Assembly (NCBI GenBank): GCA_009741485.1
Contig: VKON01000105.1
Location: 375,857 to 439,856, forward strand
Length of the DNA stretch: 64,000 nt
Source of the DNA: Malurus cyaneus samueli
Taxonomy: Eukaryota; Chordata; Aves; Passeriformes; Maluridae
Direction: 5' to 3'
The notes beneath the pieces were generated by a model. It saw nothing but the letters and a program-made list of their open reading frames with translations. It was not told the DNA's origin and did no database searches. Below, piece after piece: positions 45,682 through 58,100 of the stretch (the first letter of the stretch is position 1; each line of letters starts with the position of its first letter). The position numbers and the translations under genes are program-made.

Positions 45682-46228
45682 CTATGCCAAGCTGCTCTTC
45701 AGGGCTTCCACTACAGTCTCCGGCTGGGGGAACTTCAGCTTGCGGGGCGGGCCCTTCTTAATACCGCTCCACAGCTCCACGGCTGGGGAGAGAAGGGGAA
45801 TTATCGGATCAAAGGTGTCTGGGAACCCCCGCCGCCCCCCAGCCCAGCACTTACTGCTGCCGTCCTCCTTCACCAGGGACACCTCGAAGCTGTTCCTGCG
45901 CGGCGGCTGCGGGTTGATGTCCACGGGGAGGTGGGCCATGGCCTCACGCAAGGCCGCGCTCACCGCCGCCGCGTTGCGCCCGAACACCCGTCAGCTCTTG
46001 CTGTGGGGACACGGCGGTCAGCGTCCCGGGGGCACCCAAGGGCCTCCCATCACCCGCCGGCACCTCGGCCGCTCACCAGTGCTCGATCACGATGCGGGGA
46101 CCGCTGTCTCCAGGGCTGCCCTCGTCCTGGGCCTGGGCCCGCGCCCGCTTCTGCGGGGCTCCCGCTGGCTCCGGTGCCTCGGTCGCCGCCGGCTTCTGAG
46201 CCCCGCGCTTCCTCCCGCGGGGAGCCAT
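45682..46228 (-). CDS. SELENOH: Selenoprotein H (selenocysteine encoded by TGA at 45991-45993)
   Basis: This small nuclear/nucleolar thioredoxin-like oxidoreductase is DNA-binding and implicated in redox control. Three exons, 46077-46228, 45855-46000 and 45682-45782, give 132 residues. The N-terminus is basic (MAPRGRKR). The redox motif is Cys-Lys-Ser-Sec at about residues 51-54; its Cys codon is split across intron 1 and the TGA lies at 45991-45993. After Sec come RVFGRNAAAVSAAL, the strand segment RRNSFEVSLVKEDGS and the family signature GIKKGPPRKLKFPQPETVVE. Ordinary gene finders would stop at the TGA and start again at a later codon; the exon 1 sequence, in-phase splice and conserved CXXU motif show read-through. 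The stop proper is TAG at 45682-45684. A SECIS candidate lies downstream. Human protein is about 122 aa. Confidence 0.95.
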
Positions 46229-46790
46229 CCTGGGAGAGCCGAGGCGGTGCGGCCTCTGCCGGAGCAGGAAAGGGGTCTCAGGGATCCCCCTCTGGGGTGG
46301 GAAGAGATCTCCGGTACCCCGCTGTCAGGGCGATGAAAGGCGGGTCTCTATGGGGACACTGCTGTGGGAGGGAGCCCGGAAAGGCCGGTCCCCAGCGATG
46401 CGCCGCTGGGGGAAATGAGGGTCCCAGGAACTGCGATTCCAAATGGAATCCTGCGGTGGAGGGCGGGAAGCGGGTCCCCAGGGATGCCGCCACGGTGTGC
46501 GGCCGGGGAGAGAAGGAGCAGGGAAGGGCGGCCCCGGGGAAGGGAGGGGATTGGCGCGGGGCCCGCAGCGGCCGCACCGCCTCTTACCTGCCACCGACCA
46601 CGTGCCGGGAGCGCGCCGCCGGGAACGGGCAGGCCGGAAGGGGCGGAGCACCGGAAATCCCCGGTGGGCTCCGGTTCCCCCCGCGCCGCCCCTGCCAATC
46701 AGAGCGCGTAGGATCCGCAAGGACCCCGCTCCGCCGGCAAGCCCCGCCCCCCACACGGACCGGCACCGGGGACACGGACACGGGACACGG
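46229..46790 (-). promoter_or_regulatory. SELENOH 5' UTR and GC-rich promoter
   Basis: This stretch separates the SELENOH start codon from the TMX2 3' end. A donor GTAAGAG at about 46587-46581 suggests a non-coding first exon ending at 46588; it could join an acceptor (TCTCCCAG) just before the ATG. The palindrome CACGTG sits at 46599-46604, within or just upstream of that exon. A CCAAT-type box (CCAATCAG) lies near 46694. The long plus-strand open frame across this region is judged a GC shadow. Confidence 0.6.
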
Positions 46791-46805
46791 GCACGGCACG
46801 GACCG

Positions 46806-46811
46806 TTTATT
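46806..46811 (-). terminator. TMX2 poly(A) signal
   Basis: TTTATT on the plus strand is AATAAA on the minus strand, about 215 bp after the TMX2 stop. The TMX2 3' end falls just upstream of the SELENOH promoter, so these two genes are arranged in tandem with almost no spacer. Confidence 0.8.
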
Positions 46812-47025
46812 GTCAGCGATGGATGCGAGCGAGCGTTAACTTAACCGAGGCGGGGCCCTCCTACCGCCCTGCCCGCACGGGGCCGGGGGGCACCGCTGCT
46901 TTCCCGGGGCTCAGCCGGGACGAGCCCCCACGGAGAGCAGCTCCGGGCAGGGCCGGGCAGGCCCGCGGGGCCGGTGCCACCAGGGTGATGGTGACATGAT
47001 GATGGGTGACGGTACAGGGCAGCTT

Positions 47026-48928
<1,903 letters not shown>

Positions 48929-49154
48929 CTTCCCTCCGCCCCGCCCACTGCCGCGGGGGCGGGGCCAGCGGCGCCAGCCAATGGCGAGCGGCGCGCCGGG
49001 CGCTCCTCTGCGCCCGCGAGCCAATGAGGGCAGAGAAAGAAGCGGCCAATCAGAAGGCTGGGACCAGTCTCCCTTAGCAAGATGGGAGGGGGCGGATAGG
49101 GGCGGTGCTCGGCCAATGCGGGGCGGGGCGGCCCGCGCGGGGCACGCCGGGAAT
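48929..49154. promoter_or_regulatory. Divergent TMX2/MED19 promoter with four CCAAT boxes
   Basis: Only 226 bp separate the TMX2 and MED19 start codons. Within it, CCAAT occurs four times in one orientation (48978, 49021, 49046 and 49113), with GC boxes (GGGGCGGGGC, GGGGCGG) between them and no TATA box. This is a typical NF-Y/Sp1 type bidirectional CpG promoter. Two more CCAAT boxes (49385, 49435) lie in MED19 intron 1. Confidence 0.85.
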
Positions 49155-50573
49155 ATGAGAAACTTCTCGGCGCTGTTCGGCGCGGCCGGCCGCGCCCGCC
49201 GCCGCCGCCGCGGTCGTTCGACCCGCCAAGGGCGGTAGCCGGGGCCGGCCGCCGCCCGCCGCCTCGGCCCCGCGCCGCCACCGGGCGAGGACGCAGCCCG
49301 CAAGGCCGCCCGCCGCCCCTTCTACCTGCTGGCGGGAGCTGCCAGGTGCGGGCGGGCCGCGGGGGCGGGGGCGCCGTGCTCGGCCAATCAGCGCGGCGAA
49401 TCGCGGGCGCAGGGGAGACTGGCGGCGCGAGGAGCCAATGAGCGCGCAGGGGCGGGGTCACGCGGCGCCCTGTTCCGGGGAAGTGGGCGGCGGGGGGGCC
49501 CTGGGGCCGGATTCACCTGCTGGGGGACTGCACGGGGTCCGAGGGCTGCGGGGGCCCGGTGCTGGGTACAGCGGGTCCAGCACTGAGGAGGGCTTCAGAG
49601 AAGGCCCGGGGATCGCGGTACTGGGGGGAAAAGGGTGTCTTGCGGCCTGGGAAGAGGGGTGCCGGGGGATGCTGGTGCTGGGGTGGGACAGGGGACCTCG
49701 GAGCCTGGGGAGAGCTGGGGAGAGGGGCCAGAGGTGCTGTCGGGGCGTTTCCCCCCTCCCCATCTCCTCCCGCGGCCGCACAGGCACCACGGAGCTGACG
49801 GGCAGCACCAACCTGATCACACACTATAACCTGGAGCACGCCTACAACAAGTTCTGCGGGAAGAAGGTGAAGGAGAAGCTCAGCAACTTCCTCCCCGACC
49901 TGCCCGGCATGATCGACCTGCCTGGCTCCCACGACAGCAGCAGCCTGCGCTCGCTCATCGAGAAGCCGCCCATCTGCGGCAGTTCCTTCACGCCTCTCAC
50001 GGGGGCCATGCTGACCGGCTTCCGCCTGCACGCCGGCCCGGTGAGCCCCGGGGCTGGCAGCCGCGGGGGTGGGAGGGGGCCCAGCGTGGCCTGACCAGCC
50101 TCTTCTCTCCGCAGCTGCCCGAGCAGTGCCGGCTGATGCACATCCAGCCCCCAAAGAAAAAGAACAAGCACAAGCACAAGCAGAGCCGCACGCAGGACCC
50201 CGTCCCCCCAGGTAAGGGCTGCCATAGCCGCTCCCCTCCTCTTCTCCGGCACCGGCAGAGCATCAGCTCACATGGTGCTTCTGCTTCTCCAGAAACCCCC
50301 TCGGACTCCGACCACAAGAAGAAAAAGAAGAAAAAGGAGGAGGATCCAGAGCGGAAGAGGAAGAAGAAAGAGAAGAAGAAAAAGAAGGTGAGTGGCTAGG
50401 CTGGAGTCTGATTGCCAGCCCATGTCCCACCGAGGAGCTCTGCGAGTGGCCATCCCCAGGGGGCTGCTGCCTGCCCAGCAGCTCTCACAGGCTCTGTCCT
50501 TCCTCCACAGAACCGGCACAGCCCCGAGCACCCAGGGGTGGGCAGCTCCCAGGCCAGCAGCAGCTTACGGTGA
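49155..50573 (+). CDS. MED19: Mediator subunit 19; exon 1 frame broken in this sequence
   Basis: MED19 is a Mediator subunit that links activators and repressors to RNA polymerase II. Exons are 49155-49345, 49784-50040, 50115-50211, 50293-50387 and 50511-50573. Exons 2-5 are intact and closely match vertebrate MED19: [60 protein letters not shown], the Lys-rich stretch and the end SSQASSSLR. Exon 1 starts [10 protein letters not shown], matching the family N-terminus (human MENFTALFGA). It then meets an in-frame TAG at 49236-49238. Near its end, FYLL is followed by one extra base relative to the family's FYLMRELPG, so the exon-1 frame that reads FYLL does not match the phase of exon 2. A Pro-rich stretch resembling the family appears in another frame. 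Small assembly indels in this extreme GC tract are most likely; a true null allele is less likely. Confidence 0.9.
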
Positions 50574-50780
50574 GGCCACACCAATCTGGGGATCCCCCGG
50601 CCCATGGGAACGGCCCTGGCTGACCCCAGGGACACTGGGGCTGGCCTGCCCTCTCACCCAGCAAAGGGGACACCCTTGCAGCCTCCCAGGACCAGGAGCA
50701 TGGACTCTGTGGGTGCCAACCTTGAACTTTTGTACCTGAAGAACCCAGAGCATTGGGGTCTCCTTTTTAGTCACCTTTTC

Positions 50781-50786
50781 ATTAAA
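50781..50786 (+). terminator. MED19 poly(A) signal (ATTAAA)
   Basis: ATTAAA, the common variant signal, lies about 210 bp after the MED19 stop and is followed by T/G-rich sequence. The MED19 transcript would end near 50800, roughly 350 bp from the converging ZDHHC5 3' end. The spacer between 50810 and 51140 shows nothing else. Confidence 0.65.
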
Positions 50787-51144
50787 GTCTGCTCTAAGGA
50801 GGGGCTGGTGGCAGTGGCTGCTGTGACCCGCGGCTGTCATGGAGGAGCCCGGACCAGAATGACCCTGCAGGGTGCAGGGCACCCTCCTTTGGATCCCAAA
50901 TCTCACCAGCACCTGTGACACCTTCCCTGGAGCCGCTTTTCCCATGCCTGGAAAACCCTTACCTGCTGCCCCAAACACAGCTCCAAGGTGGTGCCTCCCC
51001 AAAACCGGGGCAGGCTCAGCTCTTACCAGACCCCCTTCCCTCTCCCCCTCGGGACTGGGGGCAAGGCCGAGACCCCGACGATCAGGAGCCCTGGAGGGGC
51101 TGCTCCATCCCTGGACGCCAAACAAAGCACACGCACGGCCCCGG

Positions 51145-52198
51145 GGTGGCTCATTAAATATCCTTTTATTCCTCATTTTTAAAATGGCTGATAATAATAA
51201 AAAACCCTGGCGTGGCTGTGCAGGGCCACGGGAGCTATTGCCGTAGAGAAAGAGTCCGGTAGTGCCGGCAGGGCTTTGGGGACTGGGAGCACGGGGCTCC
51301 TTGGCTGCGCTTTTTTTGGCATGTGATGAGAAAATATTGCTTTCCGGGGATGCACCTGCCTCTTCCCCGAGTGAGCGGAAATAAAAACACCCCTGCGACA
51401 GCGAGAAACCCCCTCGGAATCATTAACAGAAATTTAAAAAGGCAACAAAACCAACAACCCCCACCCCACCCCCCCCCCCCCGGGAAAAGGAACAAAGAGC
51501 AAAAACTGCGGGTGGGGGAGGCCGGGGCCTTTGTGCCAGCTCGAGTTGGGGTGGGGAGAGGGCTGCCCCCATCGTGCCTCCTCCCCGGGCCCCCCACAAG
51601 GGGGCTGGAGGTTGTGGACACCACGGATCAGTGAGGACGTCCGAGGGAGGGAACCCGGCACCCCACGGCCCCCTTCAGAGAGGGAACAGTGACACCCCAC
51701 AGCTCCTTCCATGGGTGCAGGAGGCGGCCCCACGTCCCTTTATTTGGGGACAGGGACAAGGTGGGGCCCAGGCCCTGAGCAGGGTAGTTTCTTCCTCTCT
51801 CTGGGTAAGATATATAATTTCTGCTTCTTTTTTTTTTAATATTTATTTTATATATATATATAAATAACACACCTGGTAACTCGAAAGAGAAAAAAAATAA
51901 ATCCGTAACAATAATAATAAAAAAAAGTATTCTGTTTAAAAACAATCCGTTCCTACCACGCCAGGCGAGCGGGTGATTGCACAAGGCCCACAAGTGGCTG
52001 GCGCAGCCGAGGCGGTGCCGGGGCTGCAGTCCCTCCCGAGCCCTCCCCGAGCCCCCCGCGGGTGTGTGCCGGCCCCCGCGGCCCGGAGGGGCAGAGGGAG
52101 GAGCAGGAGGGCCCTGCCCGGCTCTCCGGGAGTCCACAAGCATCCGGCCATGTCCCTGGGGCCGCCGGGGAGGAGGGGAGGGGGCGGCGCTCTGCCCC
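51145..52198 (-). other. ZDHHC5 3' UTR
   Basis: The 3' UTR holds a C-run at about 51467-51481 and a strongly A/T-rich block at about 51825-51935, including a TATATATATATA tract, in otherwise GC-rich surroundings. No protein-like open frame is present. Confidence 0.7.
51165..51170 (-). terminator. ZDHHC5 poly(A) signal
   Basis: TTTATT on the plus strand is AATAAA on the minus strand, about 1.03 kb after the ZDHHC5 stop. Other AATAAA-like hexamers in the A/T block near 51830-51930 could give shorter transcripts. Confidence 0.65.
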
Positions 52199-55100
52199 TC
52201 ATACCGAGATCTCGTAGGTGGTGCCCCCCACGCCCGACACCTTCTTGACGCCTCCGCGGGTGGGGCTGCTGAGGGGCACCGGCCCCGGGCCCGGTGGGGC
52301 TGAGCCCAGGCTCTTGGGCTGCCCGTTGGACTTGCTGTAGGCTGTTCTCATCTGCACCTCGTCCCTGCGGGAAGGAAGCACAGACATGGGGTCAGGAGGA
52401 GGGACAGGTCACCAGCCCCCAGTGCTGCCGCAGCCTTGCCCTCCCCAGGGACCACCAGCACCCACCCATAGCCCGAGGGGCCCGTGGGGTGACTGAAGAG
52501 GTGTGGGAGGCACCAGCCCTGCTCTGATACGAGCAGGAAGATTTCTCTTGCTCTTCCCAGCGTCTCTCCCCAGGAAGGGCCGTTCTGCTGTCCCGAGGGC
52601 TTGGAGGGGCACAGGCTGAGGGTCACTCCCAACAGGCCACAGGCGCCCCTGTGCCATCCCAGTACTCACTTCGGTGCCAGTAAGGGCTGCAAGGCCACCT
52701 CCTCGGTCTCGGGGCCGCCGGCTTGAGAGGCTGTTTTTTGGCTGCTGTAAGACACGGATTTGCCCAGGTGGGGGGCAGCGGGCTGGTCGGGGGAGCCCAG
52801 CGAGCGCACCCGCAGCGCCGCGGGGGGCTCGGGCTTGCCAAAGCGGGGCAGGGCCGGGCGGGTGAGCGGGTTCTTGCCCAGGGGCGAGCGCTTCGAATCG
52901 TCCGAGGAGGAGCTGGTGCGGGGGGCGTTGCTGGAGCCCGGCGTTGAGTGGATGCCCGAGTCTGCCAGCCCCGCGTCCTCCTCCCGGCCCGTGGCCGGCG
53001 GCTGCTGCAGCAGCTTCTCCCGCTCCTGGATGGAGGCCACGATGTGGCGGGAGAGATTGTCATAGCGCACGGGCGAGGGTTCGCGTGGCACCGCCGTGTG
53101 CTTGGGGGAGGCGGCGCTGGCGAAGCGGCCGTGCAGGTCGGTCTCTCGCTGCTGGGCGATGCGGGCTGACAGGAAGGGCGAGGTGTAGCCCACTGGTGGC
53201 TCGGGCTCGGGGCCCGCCTGCACCGACTCGAAGTCGGGGCTGTCGGAGGGCGTGAGCAGGCTGTCGTACGAGAGGCTGCCGTTGCGCGTCTGGTTCACCA
53301 GGCTCTTGTAGGAGGTGGAGGTGGTGCCCTCCGAGCGGATGGACTGCAGGTGGCCTGTCTCAAAGCCCGTGCCCTGGGCCGACTTGAGGCTGGAGGAGCG
53401 GGAGCCGCTGGACAGAGGGTCAAAGTGGAAGCTCTTGCCAAAGGTGGGTGAGCGGAAGCTCTCGGGCTCCAGGCTCGGCTCCGAGCGGTAGCTGGGCTTG
53501 TGGCCGCTGTCACAGATGGAGTTGGGCTCCTTCAGGCTGTTCACTCGGCTCAGCTGAGGGGCAGAGGGGCAGCGGTCACTCACGGAATGACCACAGGGTC
53601 CCTGTGGCTCTCATGGGACCGGTGCCGTGCTTACCTTGGCACTGGTGGAGTGAGGCAGGGCCGCCGAGCTGCTGCTGCTGCTGTAGCCGGGCCGGTACTT
53701 GTACATGGTGGGAGTCGGGGGGCTGTCCTTGCCTAGCAAGCTGCTGTCTGCGCCGGGAGAGAGGGGCGCGCTCAGCGGGGCTGCGGGCGGGGAACGCACC
53801 GAGCCCCGCCCTCCCTGCCCGAGAACCGGCTCCGAGCCTAGGGCAGACAGACCAGGGAGGAGGGACGGGCTGGAGGGAAGGCGCACCGGGGCGGGACAGG
53901 CCGAGCGGGAGGAAAGGGTGTCCCCACAGCCACGTGTGTGGGGTTGGCACTTCCGGGCAGCCCCGGCTGGGTGGCACATGGCGCGGGGTGCCGGGCGATC
54001 TGTAGGGCACGTACGCGCCGCGGCCCTCGGCGGGCAGCGGCGCCGGGAGAGCTGCGGGGTCTCCAGCTGCTGTGGGAAGCAGCTGCCACAGGCTCTGCCC
54101 ATCACATCCCACCTTCTGGCCAGACCCATGTGGAGCCGGTCGCAGCCGCCGAGCCAGGCCTGCCACCACTTCGCCTCCTCCGTCCTGGCAGCGCGGCAGC
54201 TGCGAGGCACAGCTCCCGGCGGCTCCGGACAGCGCCGCGCCGGCTCGGCTCGGCCTCCGGCAGAGCAGAGCTGGCTGTGAGCATCTCGCAGGCTTCTCCG
54301 AGTGCAAGGAGCCGCGTACACCGGCCCAGGAACGCTGACGTGCTCTGGGTCTGCCCTGCAGCCTGTTAATGCCACCTACGGCCCTGGCTTCTGGCCTGCC
54401 TGGCGCAGCCCTGGGCTCCCCTCCCGGCGGCTGCCAGGGCCCTGGTGCCCTCCTTACCCTCAGTGGTGGCCAGGGTTAAGTGTGTCCTCAGGCCCGTGTA
54501 GCGGCTGAGGTCGGGCTTAGGTGGGGGTGGCGGCTCGGCGTCAGCAGACTGGCTCTCCGTCACCTCCAGGCTCCCCTTGGACTGCAGAGACAAAGCGCAG
54601 GCAGGGTCAGGGGAGGCCGGGCCCTCAGCCCCCTTGGGTAGGCAGGGTGTGGGCAGCGGTGCCGGGGGCTCCCGCCGCCTCCCGGGCCATCCGACGGAAC
54701 AGGTGGGGCGGCGTGTGCCCTGGGTGAGTGCTGGAAGTGCCAAGGAGGGGGAACCTCCAGAGGGTGATGCATGGGGAAGGACAGGACCAGTAGGGGCAAT
54801 GGAGAGGGCAAAACCTCATGTGGTCACAGCCACATGGGAGGGGACTGTTTCCATCCCACTGGGACACAGAACAAGACACCACGAAGGGGGACGGGGAATG
54901 TGACCAGGCTCACTCGGTTCTCTACTCACGGATGCAGGCTTGCACCCCTGGGCTCCGTGGAGGGCCCCAGCGCAGGCAGCGCTGGTTCCCACCTTCCTCA
55001 CCTTCGTCCTTTTCAGCTCTGTCTGGATACCGTTGTCCATGATCTTGACAGTGATCTGACCATCCGTCACCTCGGGCCGCAGGAAGGGGGGTCTCACCAG

Positions 55101-58100
55101 CACCGTCTGCTCAGCCTTCGGGCGCCCGAGGTACCTGGGGAGGGGGCGGGAGGAGGAAGGTCAGGGCCCAGAGCCCGGGATGGAGCGGTTTTTCCAGGGA
55201 TGTGGAGCCCGGGCTCACCTGGGGGCCGGGGAGCTGCAGAGGACCCGGCTGACATTCTTACAGCAACCGTTGGTGAAGGGGTTGACGCCCCCACGGAACT
55301 TGCCTGTCACCTGCGGGACAAAGGAGTGTCACAGTCATGCCAGCACCCTCAGGACAGCCTCCCGGGATGGGGACATGCCAACATCCTGCCCCTTTTCCTA
55401 GTCCTGTTTCAGTGCTCAGCTACCCCAGAGGAGGGGTTAGGTCTCCTCAATTGCATCTCCTGCCCCGCAGAAGTGCCTGCCCAGCTCCTTCCTCTGACTG
55501 CATCCTCCACCTCAGCCACCCTGTGCTCCACCTCCCCAGCTCAGGGGCCTCCCCCTGCCTCAATCCAGCACATCCACAGACACCCCGTCCTGGGAAACCC
55601 CAAAATATAACCATAGGTACCCAGATTAGGCCGGCAGCCCTCCGTGCATACCTGTTCGTTGGTCGTGCGGCCCCTGGCCACGAGCACCACGTGGAAGCCC
55701 GTCAGGCCGGCGACGGGGATGAAGAAGAGCCCGGCCACGCACATCACCACCATCCTGTGCAGCCAGCTAAGGAGCACCACAGCCCCGCTCGGCACCGCGC
55801 CGCCCCGGCCCCGCCGCCCCCGCCCGCTCCCACCAGCCGGGAGGATACGTGACGGCCATGCGGACGCCGGAGAGCTCCTCCACCTGGTACAGGACGTAGA
55901 GCAGCCCGAAGCCGAAGACGCCCATGATGTGCGTGGTGAGCGACAGCAGGAAGAGGAAGAAGTAGCGGTAGTTGCGCCGCCCGATGCAGTTGTTGACCCA
56001 GGGGCAGTGGTGGTCGAACTCCTGCAGGGGATGGGGTGCGGTGAGGGGGTGCTCCCGGGGCTCCGTGCCCCGCGGTGGGGCTGGCGGGGGCCCCGGCTGC
56101 TCCTCACCTCCACGCAGTTGTCGCAGACGCTGCAGTGCGAGCAGCGCGGCGGGCGGTAGAAGCGGCAGGTCGCGCACCACTTCATGCGCACCTGGATGCC
56201 CTTGATCTCCACCGTCTTGTACAGCGGGGCCCGGAAATCGTCCTCCTTGTCCTCGTCCTCCTCAGCTGGCGGGGACAGCCCGGCATGGCGTCAGGGCCCG
56301 GCATCACCCTCTTGTCACCCGGCACAGGGACAGCCAGGGACGCCCACAGGCCAGGAGCTATCCCAGGCCCTTCCCCAGAACCCTGACACTGTCTGAGCCC
56401 CAGGGACCCAACATGGGGCGCTGAACCCAGAGCTGCCATCCCTGTGGCATGTGTCACCGCCTGATCCTTGCCAGCCTTTTGGGACCCGGAAATCCACTTT
56501 GCCTCCGAGGAAGGGGACAAGGAGGCAGCTCTTCCCAGACCCAGCCAGACTCACCTCGTGGGAATATGCCCGGGTCCATGAAGGTGGCCATGCTGAAGTT
56601 GGCCAGCACGAAGAGGAAGACGACAGCATTGTAGGCAGGGATGACTGGGGATACGTAGAGACTGAGCCCTGGGCACCTGCAGGCACAGCAGCCGTGACAC
56701 CCTCAGACCCCTCCCTTGTGTTGCTCCCACTGCCCCCCACTGTCCCAGCGGCTCCCACCAGTGTTCTTCACACCCAAACTGGAGTCACCTCTACAGCACA
56801 GCCTGAATCCAGCCTGGGGAGTACCTAGGGGCCACAGTGGGATATGCTCCAGGCATCCATCAGGGAGCAAAATTCCCCTCTGGGACCCACTGGAGGGTCC
56901 CACGGAGCAGTGGTGCTGGGAACAGGGAAAGCCAGGCCGATGGCATGGTGGGCACCCAGGGAATCTGCCAGAAAGCACCTGCACGCTGTCCCTCCTGGGC
57001 CCCATGAGCTGCTCAGGGGCACAGGGGACCCTGTGAGGGGACACACAACCAGCACCAATGCCCCCGGAGCCATTCATGCTCCTCACACCCCTCTATCCCC
57101 AACTCCAGTGGGACACGGGGACCCCGGCCAGCACCCATCTCCTCCAAGAGGAGCGTGGGAGAGCAGTGAGGGAATCACCCTGCTCCCTACTGCCCCAGCG
57201 GGCAGGCTCAGGACAGTGGGCTTCCCCCTTGCAGGCGCCAGCGTAATTCCCTAATCTGCTTTGCTGCTGGGATTTAATCCCACAGATCTAGGGCAGCATC
57301 TGTCCCTCTCTTCCCCCTGCCGGGCTAAGTGCCGATGGATTTAGGTGGCCGGAGCAGCGCGGGGCTGGGTGGGCAGGGCGACATATGGTGCCAGCGCTGT
57401 AATCCCCCATGGGTTGGGGTGAAGGGGCAGGCGCTGGCCCCGTCCCCTCCTCCACCATCCCCCATGGGGACGGGTCCCATTGCCGGCTGAGGCAGCCCCG
57501 TCCTTGTCACGGCAGCTCCGGGAGCCATGGCAAGGCTCCAGCTGGGAATGAGCCCTTGGCACAGGGCTCTGTCCCAGTTCAGGGCCCTGAGGAGGGCAGG
57601 GGGCACCCCGGAGTGAGGGTTTGGGGCTGTGTCCGGGGGGGACTGCCCCGGGCAGGGCAGGAGGAGCGGGCACACCTTTCTGGCACACACCTGCCCGGCA
57701 TGCACCTGGCGGCACTGAGGGCGAGGCGGGCAGGGCACTCCCAGCACCGGGCACCACTCCGTGCCCCAGCGAGGGTGGGAATCACCGGTGGGACCTGCTC
57801 TCATAGGCCAAGGCTGAGGCTGTCCCCACCCGGGCACAGGGATGGGGCAGTAAGAGAGCAGGAGGGCAGACCTTTGGCTGCAGGAGATTCCTGGTGAGGA
57901 GCACAGAGCCACCCAGCTCACTCCTCCTCCTGCCCACACACCACGTCAAGCTTTTACTGCAAACCATCTTCCCCAAAGCCCCTTCCCCCTGCACTCCTGC
58001 CAGGCACCCTGGGCACTGCCTCCCTGCTCCGTATCGGGCCCATCATCTCCTGGCTCGGCCCCCCGAGCTCTGCCCCGGGCTCGGGAGCGGCTCCTCGCCC

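Noticed and set aside
45610..46839. 409-codon plus-strand open frame over SELENOH
   Set aside because: It is antisense to all three SELENOH exons and their CpG promoter. Length is explained by GC content.
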